A DNA stretch of 64,000 nucleotides from Dichetophora obliterata (Eukaryota; Arthropoda; Insecta; Diptera; Sciomyzidae). Location of the stretch: contig OY986436.1 in NCBI GenBank assembly GCA_963920525.1, positions 80,259,630 through 80,323,629 on the forward strand, read 5' to 3'. Every line of letters begins with the position of its first letter. Position 1 is the first letter of the stretch. A program made the translations under genes and the position numbers. Below are positions 1 through 11,126 of the stretch, piece after piece. A model generated the notes under the pieces. That model had not been told where the DNA came from, did no database searches, and was given only the letters and a program-made list of their open reading frames with translations.

Positions 1-77
1 AATTTTTACTCTGAGGTTTGCCATTGTCTGCAGACCGAACAGAAAAATTAATTCAATTGAAAAAACTTTCTGTCTGA

Positions 78-152
78 GCTGGAATTGAACCCGGGCTACC
101 GCGATTCCTTAGCTTAGGGGTCACGCACTCTACCTACTAGGCTGCGGCCGCC
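78..152 (-). repeat. tRNA-like segment (tRNA pseudogene or SINE head)
   Basis: Read on the minus strand, this stretch has a box-A-like run (AGCCTAGTAGGTAGAGTGC) followed about 40 bases later by a good box B (GGTTCAATTCC), the two internal RNA polymerase III promoter elements of tRNA genes. The T-arm region is convincing, but the anticodon stem pairs poorly (about three pairs) and no clean acceptor stem closes. It is therefore more likely a tRNA pseudogene or the head of a tRNA-derived SINE than a working tRNA. It directly precedes the LINE remnant. Confidence 0.4.
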
Positions 153-271
153 ACCGGAGCTTGATAAAAGTATTCCTAATACTGAAGAGAAGGTAACCAA
201 ATTTCAAACTTCTTCTTCTATTAAAAGTAATATTGGTCATTTTTTAATTACACTTTTGACAGGGAAAATGT

Positions 272-708
272 TTGGTGAAATATCCAAAATTGAAAATTTA
301 TTGCACCAAGATATTTCATGGGAATCCCCGAAGCCAAGAAATAGGGAGGTGCAATGCAAGCGCTGTCAGCAATGGGAGCAATGGGAGCAAAGATTTTAAT
401 ATTCAACCCTTTTGTATTAATTGTAGTAAATTTGGTCATCCTGCCAATTGGAGAGACTGCACTTTTTACAAGAAATACCTAAAAATAAAAAAAAAAAATT
501 AATTTTTGAAGCAAGAGCTAAAAAACAATTGACTTTTTCTAATGTCCAAGAAGCTGTTATTAGTCGTTCATCGATTGTTAAAGGACAATCTTTCTCTAGT
601 CTTTTTAAATCCTTGCCTAAGTATGATTCACTTGATTCTGCTAAAGCCTGCAACGCAGCAATTTGTCGTGATCCTGTGATTTCTCTCTCTAACTCTGCCA
701 AACCTTAA
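272..708 (+). pseudogene. LINE ORF1 (Gag-like, CCHC zinc knuckle), frameshifted
   Basis: The first frame (272-502) carries a single zinc-knuckle-like motif, CINCSKFGHPANWRDC (C-X2-C-X4-H-X6-C). Knuckles of this kind bind RNA in LINE ORF1 proteins. The frame then shifts: residues rich in K, S and A continue in another frame to a stop at 706-708. The upstream part of ORF1 is not recognisable. Only a fragment of the usual 400-600-residue ORF1 remains. It is a pseudogene, placed as ORF1 because the endonuclease and RT follow downstream in order. Confidence 0.6.
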
Positions 709-917
709 ATTATTAAGCAATTTTTTGAAAGTTGCTAAGCAATTTCTCAATCCTGAGCAACAAACGCTCGAACAAAAAATCAAAAAGCTTTTGAAAAATA
801 TCAATCATCTTCTAAAAGATGACCTTATAAAAGAGCGTACTTCACTCTTGAATGAAGTTTTAGTTAAATATGGGGATTAATGTTAGGTCACTGATTGACT
901 CCAGGAGAGTTATCGAA

Positions 918-1716
918 CTAAAAAATTCTTGATTTTAATAAAATTGATATTTGTTTCATTCAAGAAAAATTTATCTCATGGGATACGCTTGAATGATTAT
1001 AATTTTTTGAGAGATCATAGTTCTCAAGGTGTTGATATTGCTATAAAGAACAATAAAATTTTCTATTGTTTCTGTTTCTTATATCCTTTTCTCCCATATA
1101 TTTTTAGATATCAGTGTTTCGATTAATAGAGTTAAAAAAATTATTAGTTGGCTCAACTTATATTCCTTGTAATTTTTCACCTGATGCATTAGCTGATGGT
1201 TTGGTTTCTATTGCTTATCGTGCTAAAAATTATGACGGTTTGATAATTGGAGGTAATTTCAATTCCAGACATGCTTCTTGGAAGGATAACATTAATAATT
1301 TAAATGGTAAAACTTTTTTAATTGGCTTCAAAATCATTCTATTAAATTCTCAAGAATTTGTGATATTTTTTCTTCATTTACTAATGGGTCATTTCTTAAT
1401 TTCTACAAATTTATTAGATAATTTCAATCCAAATTATTTTATTAACAGTCTTTCTACCTTTTCCGATCATTTTCCACTTTACTTAGAAATTGATTTGAAA
1501 GATATCACATTTGAATTATGTCAACCAAACTTTTTTGTTTCTTATAAAAATACAAACTGGGATGATTTTCGTAATGATTTAGTTTCTGTTATTGAACTAA
1601 CTTCTTCTATTAATTCAGTCAAAAATTCACATAGTGAATTTGTTGAATATAAACTTTTTAATAATAATTCTCTTCCAGATTCAACTAAAAATTTATATAA
1701 AATTAAAAATCAATGA
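918..1716 (+). pseudogene. LINE endonuclease (EEP/APE-like), broken
   Basis: A short N-terminal endonuclease motif (DFNKIDICFIQEKF, with the catalytic QE) is readable near 918-980. The frame then breaks. A 200-codon frame (1114-1716) carries the middle of the domain: LIIGGNFNSRHASWKD is the GDFN-A-H-W-like motif with the first D changed to G, and STFSDHFPLYLEI is the C-terminal SDH motif. The enzyme nicks target DNA to prime reverse transcription. The lost catalytic aspartate (GGNFN in place of GDFN) and the frame breaks argue for inactivity. Confidence 0.7.
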
Positions 1717-2374
1717 CAACGTAGACTTAAGAAAATATTTCATTCTAACTTCAGAAGAACTTCAGAAGAATATAAACTTCTTGCAGCTCAAATTTCACTA
1801 ATTTCATTAATCAAAGAAAAAGTACAAGTTCATAAAGCCAAAGAATTTAGTGAGAGATTAAAACTTATAAAATCTGGTCCTACTGCTTTATTAAGAAATT
1901 TTCAAGATAATTTAAAAAAAAAATTTAATTTTGTTTTAAAATTTATTACGAGCAATTTTTATACTGAAAGTTCTGATAAAGTTCAAATTTTAAAATCGCA
2001 CTTTGAAAAAGTTTATGAAAAACATTTCCTGATAGATCCGATATTTTTGAGTTAGAGTCTGAAGTTCTTATCCATCTTCGATTTATCTTTTCTGTTCTTC
2101 TTTTACTTCATCCTCACCCTCTGATAATTCACATTTCGTTAATTCTTATGAAATTTGCCTTTTCACTCAAAATCTTAATGCAATAAAAATCTTCTGGTCC
2201 TGATAATATTTAAAATTTTCTAATTAAAAAATTTCCTATTATTGTTTTTGATTTTCTTGCAATAATTTTCAATAGCTGTATAAATTATGGTTATTTTCCT
2301 GATTCATGGAAAATTGCTAAAACTGTTCCAATTAAACAAAAAAAAAACAAAATTAATTTGATTAGAACAATTTT

Positions 2375-3350
2375 AGACCAATTTCTTTACTCTCTAATCT
2401 TGGAAAGCTGCTTGAAAGTGTCATATAAAATAAATTAGATATTTGTGTTAATGTTCAATATATTCCTGATTTCCAATTTGGTTTTAAAAACAACATTCAA
2501 CGGTTCATGCTTTATTAAAATTCAAAAATGATATTATTTTAAATCTTCGTCAACGTAAATGTACAGTAGCAGTCTCCTTGGATATAGAAAAAGCGTTCGA
2601 TAAAGCCTATCATATTGGTATTATTTCTAAATTAATTAAAATTGGTTTTAATCCATCCTTTATCAAAATTCTTTTAAACGAACGAAGAAGTTTTTTAAAC
2701 GATCGCAAATTTTTCGTTAATATTGGTAGCATCTCTTCAGATCTTGGTGCAATTGAAAGTGGCGTCCCTCAGTGTTCTATTATGGCTCCACATTTATATA
2801 GTATGTGGCTTTATGACTTTCCTCATGTGCATAATGGATCCACTGGTATTTTATATGCTGATGATTTTCTTGCATATGCTCATGGCTCTACTCCTAATGA
2901 GGCTCTTGCTTTGGTCCGATCCCATTTGGAAAAAATTCATAGTTTTTATAAAGATTGGGGAATTAAAATTAATACAAACAAATCCGAAGCGATTTTTTAT
3001 CAGAAATCTTTCTGGCAAATGCCATAGAAATACTGTGCCTCAAAGTAAAAATTTAAAAATATCTCTTTGTGGTTCTGATATTCCTTTCAAAAATGTTATT
3101 AAATCTTTAGGAGTTTCTTTTGACAATCTCCTAAGATTTAATAATCATGCTAATCTGACTTTAAACAAAGCTAAATAAATATCTTGGGCGTGTTCTCTAA
3201 TTTACTTAGAAATAAATATTTGCCTGTTAAAACTAAATTACTTATTTATAAAATGAGTATACGTTCCATTTTAATATATGGTTTTTCGATTTGGTTCACT
3301 ATCTCTCCTTCAGTCGCTCAAAATCTTGAAAAATTTGAACGTTAAGTTTT
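2375..3350 (+). pseudogene. LINE reverse transcriptase, broken
   Basis: The open part (2578-3027) holds the palm of a LINE reverse transcriptase: SLDIEKAFDKAYH (motif A), ESGVPQCSIMAPHLYSMWL (motif B) and ILYADDFLAYA (motif C; the catalytic D pair is present as YADD). Upstream, FRPISLLSNLGKLLE and a decayed FGFK region are readable with stops (about 2375-2560). Downstream, thumb-like sequence ending in an SILIYG motif runs in other frames to about 3350. The intact core within a broken protein shows neutral decay after insertion. Confidence 0.8.
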
Positions 3351-4255
3351 AAGATTTTGTGTAGATCGGAATTTTTAATGTTTCGCTACACGTTTTTCTA
3401 TTTTTTTTTTTTTTTTTATAACCGTGCTAACGTTATTCCTTTATGTAAATATTTACTTTTTCACATGAAATGTATCAACACACATTTCAAATGTATCAAT
3501 AAATTACCTTACTTAGAAAATAATTTAATCAATATTGTTTTTGATTCGTAAAAATATTATAATTGGTCAAATAGAAATTATATTTCTGCAATTGGAATAA
3601 TTAATGAAAGAATAGATTTTACTTTAAATTCGAGTTCTGCCACATCGCTAATACCTGAATTTTTCCGTAAAGCTAGCCCTGATGTGCATAGAGGCTGATT
3701 TTCATCTTAATATTATGTTTTTATTTAGTGTATATATGTAAATATTTTTTTTGTATTTTTAATTATTTTAATTAGTTTTAAGTTTTATTAGATTTCACAT
3801 CAAGGTAACTTAAAAAATATTGTTTGAGCAAACATTTGTTTTCATTTGTAATTTTTCTTGCCTCTGCATGCTTTTCTGTCTTTATAATAAAATTATTTTT
3901 GCTGTTCTACGTTCTCTTTCTTGTCACTTCTGTTTATTTCATTGTTATTGTCCTGAAGTCTCAATAAAAGTTACTTACTTACTTACTTACTTATTTTTAT
4001 ATTTTTCACTTTAAATACTCCAAGCCACTACGATTTTAGGTAAAGATACAAAAATTCGGGTCAAAATATAGCATTTGTTACGTTCGGCAGTTTTACCGCG
4101 ATATGTGCTCTTCTGAAAAATTTTCATCAAATGAAAAATATACTAAGTTGGATAGCCACGTACACAAATGGAACTACATGTCGGATGGACCTAGCAAAAA
4201 CACAAAAATTTTTCTCTTCCATCGGCTTGTCCATCCGCCTTGATTTTTTGCATAC

Positions 4256-4312
4256 AAACGATACTACCAGTGTGATGACTTGACAGGTCGGATGAACATG
4301 TAGTATCGTTTG
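4256..4312. repeat. Short inverted repeat upstream of the E1-beta gene
   Basis: A perfect 13-base inverted repeat (CAAACGATACTAC and its complement) encloses a loop of about 32 bases. A second, weaker mirrored pair (CTACATG / CATGTAG) lies slightly further out. It may be a MITE remnant or a hairpin in the promoter region of the downstream gene. No function is shown. Confidence 0.4.
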
Positions 4313-4418
4313 AGGGGCCCTGTTGAACACCACTAAAGTTTGTTACATAATTAATTTGACAGATAAATTTGCGATCATTTTATTACAGGGACTTTGGTGT
4401 GATAACCTGTTGTTTAAT

Positions 4419-5656
4419 ATGCATAAATTAGGAAGATCCTTGATACAATTAAAATTTTATGTTAAACCGCCTCTATCCAGCAGCAGTGCGATCCCGTCAC
4501 GTTCTCATTTTACATACTATCCAGACAAAAATGTGGAAACTTCCGACAGTGCAGGCTCTCTGCAAAAAATGAACATGTTCCAAGCAATTAACAATGCAAT
4601 GGACATCGCGCTCAGCCAGGATAAATCTGCATTACTTTTTGGAGAAGATGTAGGTTTTGGTGGTGTTTTTCGATGTTCTATTAATCTGCGCAATAAATAC
4701 GGAAAAGACCGTGTCTTCAACACTCCACTGTGTGAACAGGGTATTGCAGGCTTTGCAATTGGTGTGGCGAACACTGGCAGTACAGCAATAGCAGAAATAC
4801 AATTTGCAGATTATATTTTCCCAGCCTTTGACCAAATTGTGAATGAAGCTGCCAAATATCGTTACCGTAGCGGAAATAGTTTTGATTGTGGTTCACTAAC
4901 ATTCCGCGCACCATCTGGAGCAGTGGGTCATGGTGCTCTATATCACTCTCAAAGTCCTGAAGCCTATTTTGCGCATACACCTGGTCTTAAAGTGGTTGTA
5001 CCTAGAGGACCCGTAAAGGCCAAAGGCTTATTACTTGCCTGTATCAAAGATCCCAATCCTTGCATTATTTTTGAACCTAAAACTTTGTACCGCGCAGCTG
5101 TAGAAGATGTGCCAGTGGGAAGTTATGTATCAGAATTAGGCAAGGCCGATATATTGCGCAAAGGTAACGATGTAACCCTGATCGGATGGGGAACACAGGT
5201 GCATGTACTACTGGAAGTATGCTAGAGCTTTTTAACACAGACACTATCGCTAATTTTGGTTTAATTTATTCAATAGGTAGCTGAACTGGCTAAAAAGGAT
5301 TTGAATGTTAACTGCGAAGTAATTGACTTAGTCTCCATTTTACCGTGGGACAGAGAAACAGTGTGTAACGTACGTTTTAATACATATACGTTTTTAAAAA
5401 ATATTAATTTTTCCATTTTTCAAATTAGTCTGTTAGGAAAACAGGACGCGTGGTTGTATCTCATGAGGCCCCACTAACACAGGGCTTCGGTTCTGAAATA
5501 GCCGCACACATTCAGGAGAAATGCTTTTTACACTTGGAAGCGCCTATTAAGCGTGTGACTGGCTGGGATACGCCATTCCCGCATGTCTTTGAACCTTTTT
5601 ACTTGCCAAACAAATTCAGGTGCCTGACGGCTGTAAAGGACGTAATCAATTACTAA
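4419..5656 (+). CDS. BCKDHB: Branched-chain 2-oxoacid dehydrogenase E1 subunit beta, mitochondrial
   Basis: This is the thiamine-diphosphate-dependent E1 beta subunit that pairs with E1 alpha and decarboxylates the 2-oxo acids of valine, leucine and isoleucine in the mitochondrial matrix. There are three coding exons: 4419-5216, 5277-5369 and 5429-5656. All introns are GT-AG and phase 0 (60 and 59 nt). The spliced protein is about 372 residues, close to the family's roughly 390. Diagnostic stretches are [16 protein letters not shown] (Glu at residue 76, the expected cofactor-activating residue), [53 protein letters not shown], and the C-terminal [16 protein letters not shown]. The start at 4419 gives a basic, hydroxyl-rich N terminus typical of a mitochondrial presequence. 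An acceptor-like TTACAG ends at 4388, so a 5' leader exon is likely. AATAAA at 5754-5759 fits the 3' end. Confidence 0.95.
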
Positions 5657-5753
5657 GTTATGAGGAGTGGGCATACAAATTTTAACACACTCAACCGAAA
5701 CGGATGCATTTATTTTCTAAAAAAGTGTACATATAAAATTTTTCTGTTAAGTA

Positions 5754-5759
5754 AATAAA
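5754..5759 (+). promoter_or_regulatory. Polyadenylation signal of the E1-beta gene
   Basis: AATAAA lies about 100 bases after the BCKDHB stop codon. It is the first good match and is followed by further AATAAA-like runs up to about 5795. Confidence 0.5.
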
Positions 5760-5799
5760 TTTTTATTAGAAATAAATACTAAGCAATAAATAAATTCAA

Positions 5800-6253
5800 G
5801 CATACCAATAATAGCAAAATTTTAAATTGTCAACTAATGTTTGCGTGATCTGATGTCAAGACTGCATTGAAGCTGTGTTAATGAGGAACATATTTTACTG
5901 GATTGGCCTACATTACCGATATATGAGGATTAATATCAACCGTTGATGAACAAATTTGCATTAAAAATTTTGAAAATGTTCTTGAGCTTTATCTTAAAAC
6001 TCTATTTCCGATTCCGCGTGAAAAATTGTTCATGATAGACCTGAATAATTAGAAATACTAGAGTAGGGCTCAACATTTTTTTGGAAAATCTTATTCTTCT
6101 GTTTATCTTATCCAATTTTAGCACAAGCGGATGATTTTAATTATCTGAAAAATAAGTTTTAAAATCTTTGTCCATATATTACACGGGTCTCTTGTAAGAA
6201 AATAAACAAAATTCAAATTATATGGAATAAAACTAAAAACTACTAATTTGAGT
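5800..6253. other. AT-rich intergenic spacer, no gene seen
   Basis: Between the 3' end of BCKDHB and the Helitron remnant I see no open frame with family resemblance, no RNA gene and no repeat structure. Confidence 0.6.
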
Positions 6254-6945
6254 TATACCCCCACGTTTAAAAAACGTAATGGGGGTATATTAATTTTGTC
6301 ACTCCGTTTGTAACGCCGATAAGGAGGCGTGTCTGGTATAGAAAAGTATATATATTCCTGATCAGCATCACCTCCTGAGTCGATTTAGCCATGTCCGTCT
6401 GTGTCCACGATAGCAGCCGTAATTTTTGACCTATCATAACGAAATTGAAAATATAAGCTTTTTATACAAAAATGGAGGTCAAGTTCGAATCTGAGCAAAA
6501 TCGGATGAAAACCACGCCTACCTCCCATACAAAGTGACAACCAAAACGGTAAGATCTCTTTAAATTCCACAAAAATCAATTAAATGACTTCAAATTTCGC
6601 AGTGTCTTAAATATTTAATATTTATTTCGAGTATTAAATTTGTAAAAACCACACCTGCCTCCCATGCAAAGTGACAACCAAAACGGGAAAATCTCTTTAA
6701 ATTCCACAAAAATCAATTTAATGACTTCAAATTTCGCAGTGTCTTAAATATTGAATATTTATTTTGAGTATTAAATTTGTAAAAATCGAATGAAAACCAC
6801 GCCTACCTCCCATACAAAGTGACTTAACCAAAACGGGAAAATCTCTTTAAATATATTTAACAGTTTGCTTAAGACTTTATATATACTCTAATTCGGCCGT
6901 GGGGTATTTTAACTTCGGCCCAGTCGAAGATAATTCCTTACTAGT
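6254..6945 (+). mobile_element. DINE-1/INE-1-like non-autonomous Helitron
   Basis: The start pairs TATACCCCC (6254-6262) with GGGGGTATA (6281-6289) in a subterminal inverted repeat. The segment AAGTATATATATTCCTGATC followed by GTCGATTTAGCCATGTCCGTC closely matches the conserved core of Drosophila DINE-1 elements. The 3' side has a hairpin (CTTCG...CGAAG, 6913-6929) about 12 bases before CTAGT (6941-6945), the expected Helitron end. It encodes no protein and would be moved by an autonomous Helitron's Rep/helicase. It lies between two convergent host genes. Confidence 0.75.
6508..6850 (+). repeat. Minisatellite inside the Helitron (~140-bp unit, about 2.5 copies)
   Basis: The phrase ACCACGCCTACCTCCCATAC recurs at 6511, 6648 (with two changes) and 6796, each time followed by AAAGTGAC and an A+T-rich tail, giving spacings of 137 and 148 bases. 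Internal tandem repeats are a known variable feature of DINE-1-like elements. Confidence 0.8.
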
Positions 6946-6949
6946 TTTT

Positions 6950-7442
6950 CTTTAGCGTTGTAGAGGCCATTGGAGATTCCAATTCTTTTACTAGATTTTT
7001 CTTAAATTACTTTTTTTTGGGTGCCCGATTGAAACAAGTTAGTTAAGAATTTGTAATTTATTTTAACGTAATATTTATAGCACTTTTTTGTGCTATTATT
7101 TCAAATACAATATATACGAAGAACAATAATTATTTTGATACTAAAAGTTTTTTGTTATACTTCAGATATTGTGCATTCGAGAATACTGCTTTTTTAAGCC
7201 CAAATTCTCCAGCTTCGTCATCTTAGAACATCTTAATAGCTTTTCTAATCTTTAAAATGGAATCCAGAATTGGAATAAAAATAACAACGGCAAGCAACAA
7301 TAATCCACTTTCTTCTTTATTTATCTCGTTTTTGTTTACTATAAAAATAAATTAAACAGAATCAGTTGTTATCCATTACAGGCATTAAATATGTAGCTTT
7401 AAATAAACAAACTTTTACGAACTAAGCTCAAAGGGTTTCATA
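6950..7442. other. AT-rich intergenic / Fis1 3' region
   Basis: There is no convincing coding frame. A minus-strand AATAAA (TTTATT at 7317-7322) about 120 bases past the Fis1 stop is a plausible polyadenylation signal for that gene. Confidence 0.5.
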
Positions 7443-8335
7443 TTACTTTTTTGCCAGCGCAAATCCAAGACCAACAAGCCCGCCTAGTACCAATGCAGCA
7501 GTTCCAGCTACTGCTACGCCTTTAACCATATCTTTGTCACTTTGTTTTTGAATGTATTCCTAAAAAAATTTAAATTTACATGAACTTTCACTATTGCTAC
7601 GGTTTGAAAACAATTAAATTTTTAGGAATTTTTTAAATAAATATAATCTAGGTGCATAGGTTTGTATATAAGGCTTAACTTAAAGCTCATTATGAGCTAA
7701 TATTGTATTTATCATTATTGAAAGATATATTTAATTTTAGATACTACAATCTGATAGCCCGAGCTCAAGATAAATTTACAATTAAACACAATTTTTTTTT
7801 TGAAATAGACAAAATTGCTAGAGGATTAATTACCCCATTTGTATTACAAATACCATAAATTACCTCCAACGTTCGAACTTGGTCATTTGATTCAATTTCG
7901 AGAAATGCTTTGCAGTATTTCAATCCCTCCGAATACTCTTTTATGCGCGCATTCCCAAAAGCTAAATAGTAGATATAATCACGTCGCCCATCCGGATGAG
8001 TTCTAGCCAAATCTTCCAATATCATAAGACCCTAAAAGAAAGCGGTTACTCATGTATTAGTTGTAGGGAATACCCTATAGAATTCGGCAATGATTCATCA
8101 CCACTACACCTACTTTCCGAATGTCGTTTGTATATCTGCTGCGTACTAAACAAAAGGCATATCCGAACTTTGTTTCTGTGCTGACTACTCCATCCAATTC
8201 TATTTCCTTGTGATACTTTTTCTCAAATTTCTGCAATGATTTCACCATAAGTCATTTAAACGGTTCGACCTACAACGCAAATAAATATACCTCGAGTTCC
8301 TCTTGAGGAACAATATCGTTGAGTAATTCCTCCAT
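7443..8335 (-). CDS. Fis1: Mitochondrial fission 1 protein (Fis1)
   Basis: Fis1 is a tail-anchored outer-membrane protein of mitochondria and peroxisomes that recruits fission or quality-control partners through a TPR-like helical bundle. There are four coding exons on the minus strand: 8335-8291, 8230-8114, 8031-7864 and 7559-7443. Every junction is GT-AG and phase 0; the total is 148 residues, against about 150 in animals. The start MEELLNDIVPQEELE matches the family N terminus. The TPR core shows TKFGYAFCLVRSRYTNDIRK, GLMILEDLARTHPDGRRDYI and YYLAFGNARIKEYSEGLKYC. The last exon encodes a hydrophobic anchor (VAVAGTAALVLGGLVGLGFA) followed by a short basic tail (KK), which typically targets mitochondria. 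The exons were too short for simple ORF finding and were assembled from splice sites. The gene converges with BCKDHB, 1.8 kb away. Confidence 0.93.
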
Positions 8336-8479
8336 TATTGCTTAACAATATAGTAAAATAATATAATAAAATATACTGATTTCTGATGATACCGATGACA
8401 GAAAATTATCTTGCTATGACGATTATAATCGAAATTTCATGACGAACAGTGCTACCAGTTCCCAAAAATAATTATCCCT

Positions 8480-8760
8480 AAAGCAAGGCTGCCAGTCAAA
8501 ATTCGGAACAATTCCCACGAAAATTACCTTTTTCCCACAGTAACATAAATTAAATACCACCAAAATTCCCATGGTAAAGGTAAACAACAAAATTCCCACC
8601 GCAATTAAAAAATACCAAAAAAAATACCATGACCATTAAAAATTACCATGAAAATACCACTGTTTTTAAAAATACCACCAAAAATCCCACTTAAAATCCC
8701 ATGTGCATTAAAATATACCTCAATAAATCCCATAAAATTAAAAACTTAAAAAAAATAGGA
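8480..8760. repeat. A-rich degenerate repeat with recurring ATACCA/CCCA words
   Basis: Words such as AAAATACCA, AATTCCCA and AAATCCCA recur irregularly upstream of Fis1. No fixed period or terminal repeats could be established. It is probably a decayed simple or transposon-derived repeat. Confidence 0.45.
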
Positions 8761-8900
8761 ATACAACAAAGAAATAATAGTGGTATTCAATGAACGGCGT
8801 ACTTATGATGTGAATAGCGTTAGAACGATTTATTAACTGAAGCGTATTTTGCAACAACAAAAATGTAAGCGATTTTACATATGCAGCTTACGACAATACG

Positions 8901-9798
8901 GTGTCTTTTTTTTAGCTGTATGAGAAGTTTCAATGATTGTTGTCTATGGTTTGAAAGTTAAGAATGTCAAATTATGTTAGAATTTCTGTTTAGTAAGGTG
9001 TGGCAATTCATCATGAATTGTATAACGTCAGAACAACGCTTTCAAATTGTGGAAATTTACTTTGAAAAAAACAAATTTGTTCGCGAAAATCATAGAGCAC
9101 TTCGTCCATTTTACGGTCAACATAATCGGTTAAATGGCTTCGTCAGCAAGAAAAATTGCCGCATATGGAGCGAAGACAATCCACAAGCCATTACATTCAT
9201 TAAAATTTACTGTTTGGTGCAGTTTACACGCTGGCGGCATCATCGATCCTTGTTTCTTTGGAAATAAGGAAGAAGCTGCCGTTGTAGTGAATGTCGAGCA
9301 ACATCGATTTTTGTTTCTAAAAATTAATCAGCTAAGCATTGACGACATTTCTTTCCAACAAGACGGCGGAATTTGTCATACAGCGCGCTTAACCATCAAT
9401 TTATTGCAAAATCTATTTGGTGACAATTTTATTTCCAGAAGTGATCCTGTTAACTGGCCCCCTCGTTCTTGCGACTTAATGCCTCTCGTTTACTTTTTAT
9501 GGAACTATGTTGAGTCATTGGTTAATGCCGACAAACCAGCAACTCTTGAAGCATTGGAAGTCAATATTCAATGGTGGCTTTAACGCCATACGGCCAGATT
9601 TATTGGAAAAAGTAGTGAAAAATTGGACTGATCGAATGGACTATATAACTCGTTGCAGCGGCGGCGGACACATGTCGAAAATCATATTTAAAAAATAAAT
9701 GCCATAAACTTATCTACCAATTATAATAATAAAAAATGCATTCCAATAATATATCTTGCATTATTATTTAAAGTTCTCATGCAGCTAAAAAATACTCT
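8901..9798 (+). mobile_element. mariner-like DNA transposon, internally deleted, both ends present
   Basis: The left end (8901-8930) and right end (about 9769-9798) are imperfect inverted repeats sharing TTTTAGCTGYATGAGAA. TA dinucleotides lie next to both ends, consistent with the TA target of the Tc1/mariner superfamily. Between them is a broken mariner transposase. The roughly 0.9-kb length compared with the usual 1.3 kb reflects an internal deletion. Confidence 0.75.
8986..9698 (+). pseudogene. mariner-family transposase, deleted and frameshifted
   Basis: The N-terminal helix-turn-helix start is recognisable (TSEQRFQIVEIYFEKN, ...ALRPFYGQHNR). It then runs directly into NGFVSKKNCRIWSEDNPQAI, so roughly 140 residues including the first catalytic Asp are missing. 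The frame shifts near 9190 into KFTVWCSLHAGGIIDPCFF and then DISFQQDGGICHTAR (second Asp) and WPPRSCDLMPLVYFLWNYV (the third Asp of a mariner-type triad). A final shift near 9570 leads to the C terminus ending at 9698. It cannot produce an active enzyme. Confidence 0.85.
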
Positions 9799-9799
9799 A

Positions 9800-10264
9800 T
9801 ATAAATAATTCGATTTTATTATGGTATTTCAACGCAAGCTTAGTAACGCATGCGCAAACCAGCGTAGTTGTAATACATACTGGCTCTGCAGCTACACGCG
9901 TCTGTATTCTATATTCTATTTATCTTACTGAAAAGAAACAAAACCAATAACAAACGACAAAAATGAAAGCAAATAATGTGTATTTATATATTTACATTTT
10001 TATAACACTAACAACAAAAGCAGCACAACAAAAAACTATACGATTGGGAACCAACTACTGACGCAGCTTGTGTATTTCTCATACGAATATATCAATTTTT
10101 TCTTCTTAGATTTTGCAGTTTTGTGATTTTATTGAAAAAGTGACAAAATCAAAATTTAGATATTTTTTTTATTCGTACTCTAACTGATATTTTGGCATAT
10201 ATTTTTGATTTTTACGATGAATATTAAAGGCTTTAGATACACCCCAAAGTATCTACTAAAATCC
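9800..10264. other. Non-coding spacer
   Basis: No supported gene or repeat structure is visible here. The sequence is AT-rich with scattered stops in all frames. Confidence 0.5.
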
Positions 10265-10267
10265 TTA

Positions 10268-10712
10268 AGGCCCAACCAAAATAGACGTTTTGCTCCGTAA
10301 CGAGTAAAAACGTAAGTGTTCGGTTAAATACATATTAATGTTGTTACCCAAAATGAGCAAACATAACTGAACGAAACTAAACGAAACAGTTTGACAAGAC
10401 GTATTATTCCGAAAGAACTGAACTGCTAGCGTAGCAACTCGTCAGCAACAGCTGTGCAGAGTGCGTTTTTATTTTATTTTCATCAATTTTTTTCATCTTC
10501 ACCATTATTTCACTCATTTTTCACAAAACTTTATTAAAAATTACAAAATGCACAGTATAAATAAATAAATAATACTCGAATGCCTACAGATCAGCTGTTT
10601 CAGACAAGTTAAGCAAATCGTTTCATTTTGGGTTAAATCCGTAAACATCCGTAACGAGTGCAGACGTTCGTCAAAAAGCTATCGTCTAGTTTCGTCTATT
10701 TTGGTTGGGCCT
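10268..10712. mobile_element. 445-bp MITE with AGGCCCAACCAAAATAGACG ends and TTA target duplication
   Basis: The 5' end AGGCCCAACCAAAATAGACG is mirrored exactly at the 3' end (CGTCTATTTTGGTTGGGCCT). Subterminal CGTAACGAGT motifs also occur near both ends. TTA lies immediately outside both ends (10265-10267 and 10713-10715), so a 3-bp target duplication is likely; TTAA would be an alternative reading. A TWA target is typical of PIF/Harbinger. No coding capacity is present. Confidence 0.75.
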
Positions 10713-10715
10713 TTA

Positions 10716-11123
10716 AATGTGCTTGAAAAGTTTGTGAAAATGACCCCCATACAAACCGCGCTGTAAGACGTTATTCTACGTCAAAATTAAAAATTCAAAA
10801 AGAGAACAAAAAATAATAAGCAATAATATATTCGTCAATATTAGCTATGGAATTATTTTAAAACTTATTTATTTCATAATATATCCTTGTTATATATCCT
10901 AATTTAATCATATACACCCTTTCCTTTTCCAAGAGTTTATCCTAGAAATAACATTAATAAAGAAAACTGGCATCTCTAAAACACACTTTGACATCAACGA
11001 TAGGTCCTGTCAAAGCTTGGGTCTGTTCGGAAATCCATCATGATGTGCAAATTGCTTTTGCAGCACAAGCAAAATGTTAAAAAGGCCATTTTTGCAGAAT
11101 TCACTGCAAACGCCAAACGTTCT
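10716..11123. other. Non-coding spacer between two MITEs
   Basis: I see no coding frame. A short self-complementary GACGT...ACGTC near 10770 is the only structure noticed. Confidence 0.4.
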
Positions 11124-11126
11124 TTA

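Larger units (their letters stand above)
172..3993 (+). mobile_element. Degenerate jockey-superfamily non-LTR retrotransposon (LINE)
   Basis: Pieces of a LINE appear in the expected order on the plus strand: a Gag-like ORF1 with a zinc knuckle (272-708), an apurinic endonuclease (about 918-1716), a reverse transcriptase (about 2375-3350), then an AT-rich 3' region with AATAAA (3963-3968) and a terminal (TTAC)n run (about 3970-3993). Repeated frameshifts and stops show it is dead. The RT sequence (DIEKAFDKAYH, GVPQCSIMAPHLY, LYADDFLAYAHG) fits the jockey superfamily; the exact clade is not certain. The 5' end is unclear and may lie upstream of the window. The short tandem tail marks the 3' end, as is usual for target-primed reverse transcription. 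Confidence 0.85.

Noticed and set aside
6385..6579. 64-codon minus-strand frame
   Set aside because: Lies inside the DINE-1-like Helitron and is not conserved coding sequence.
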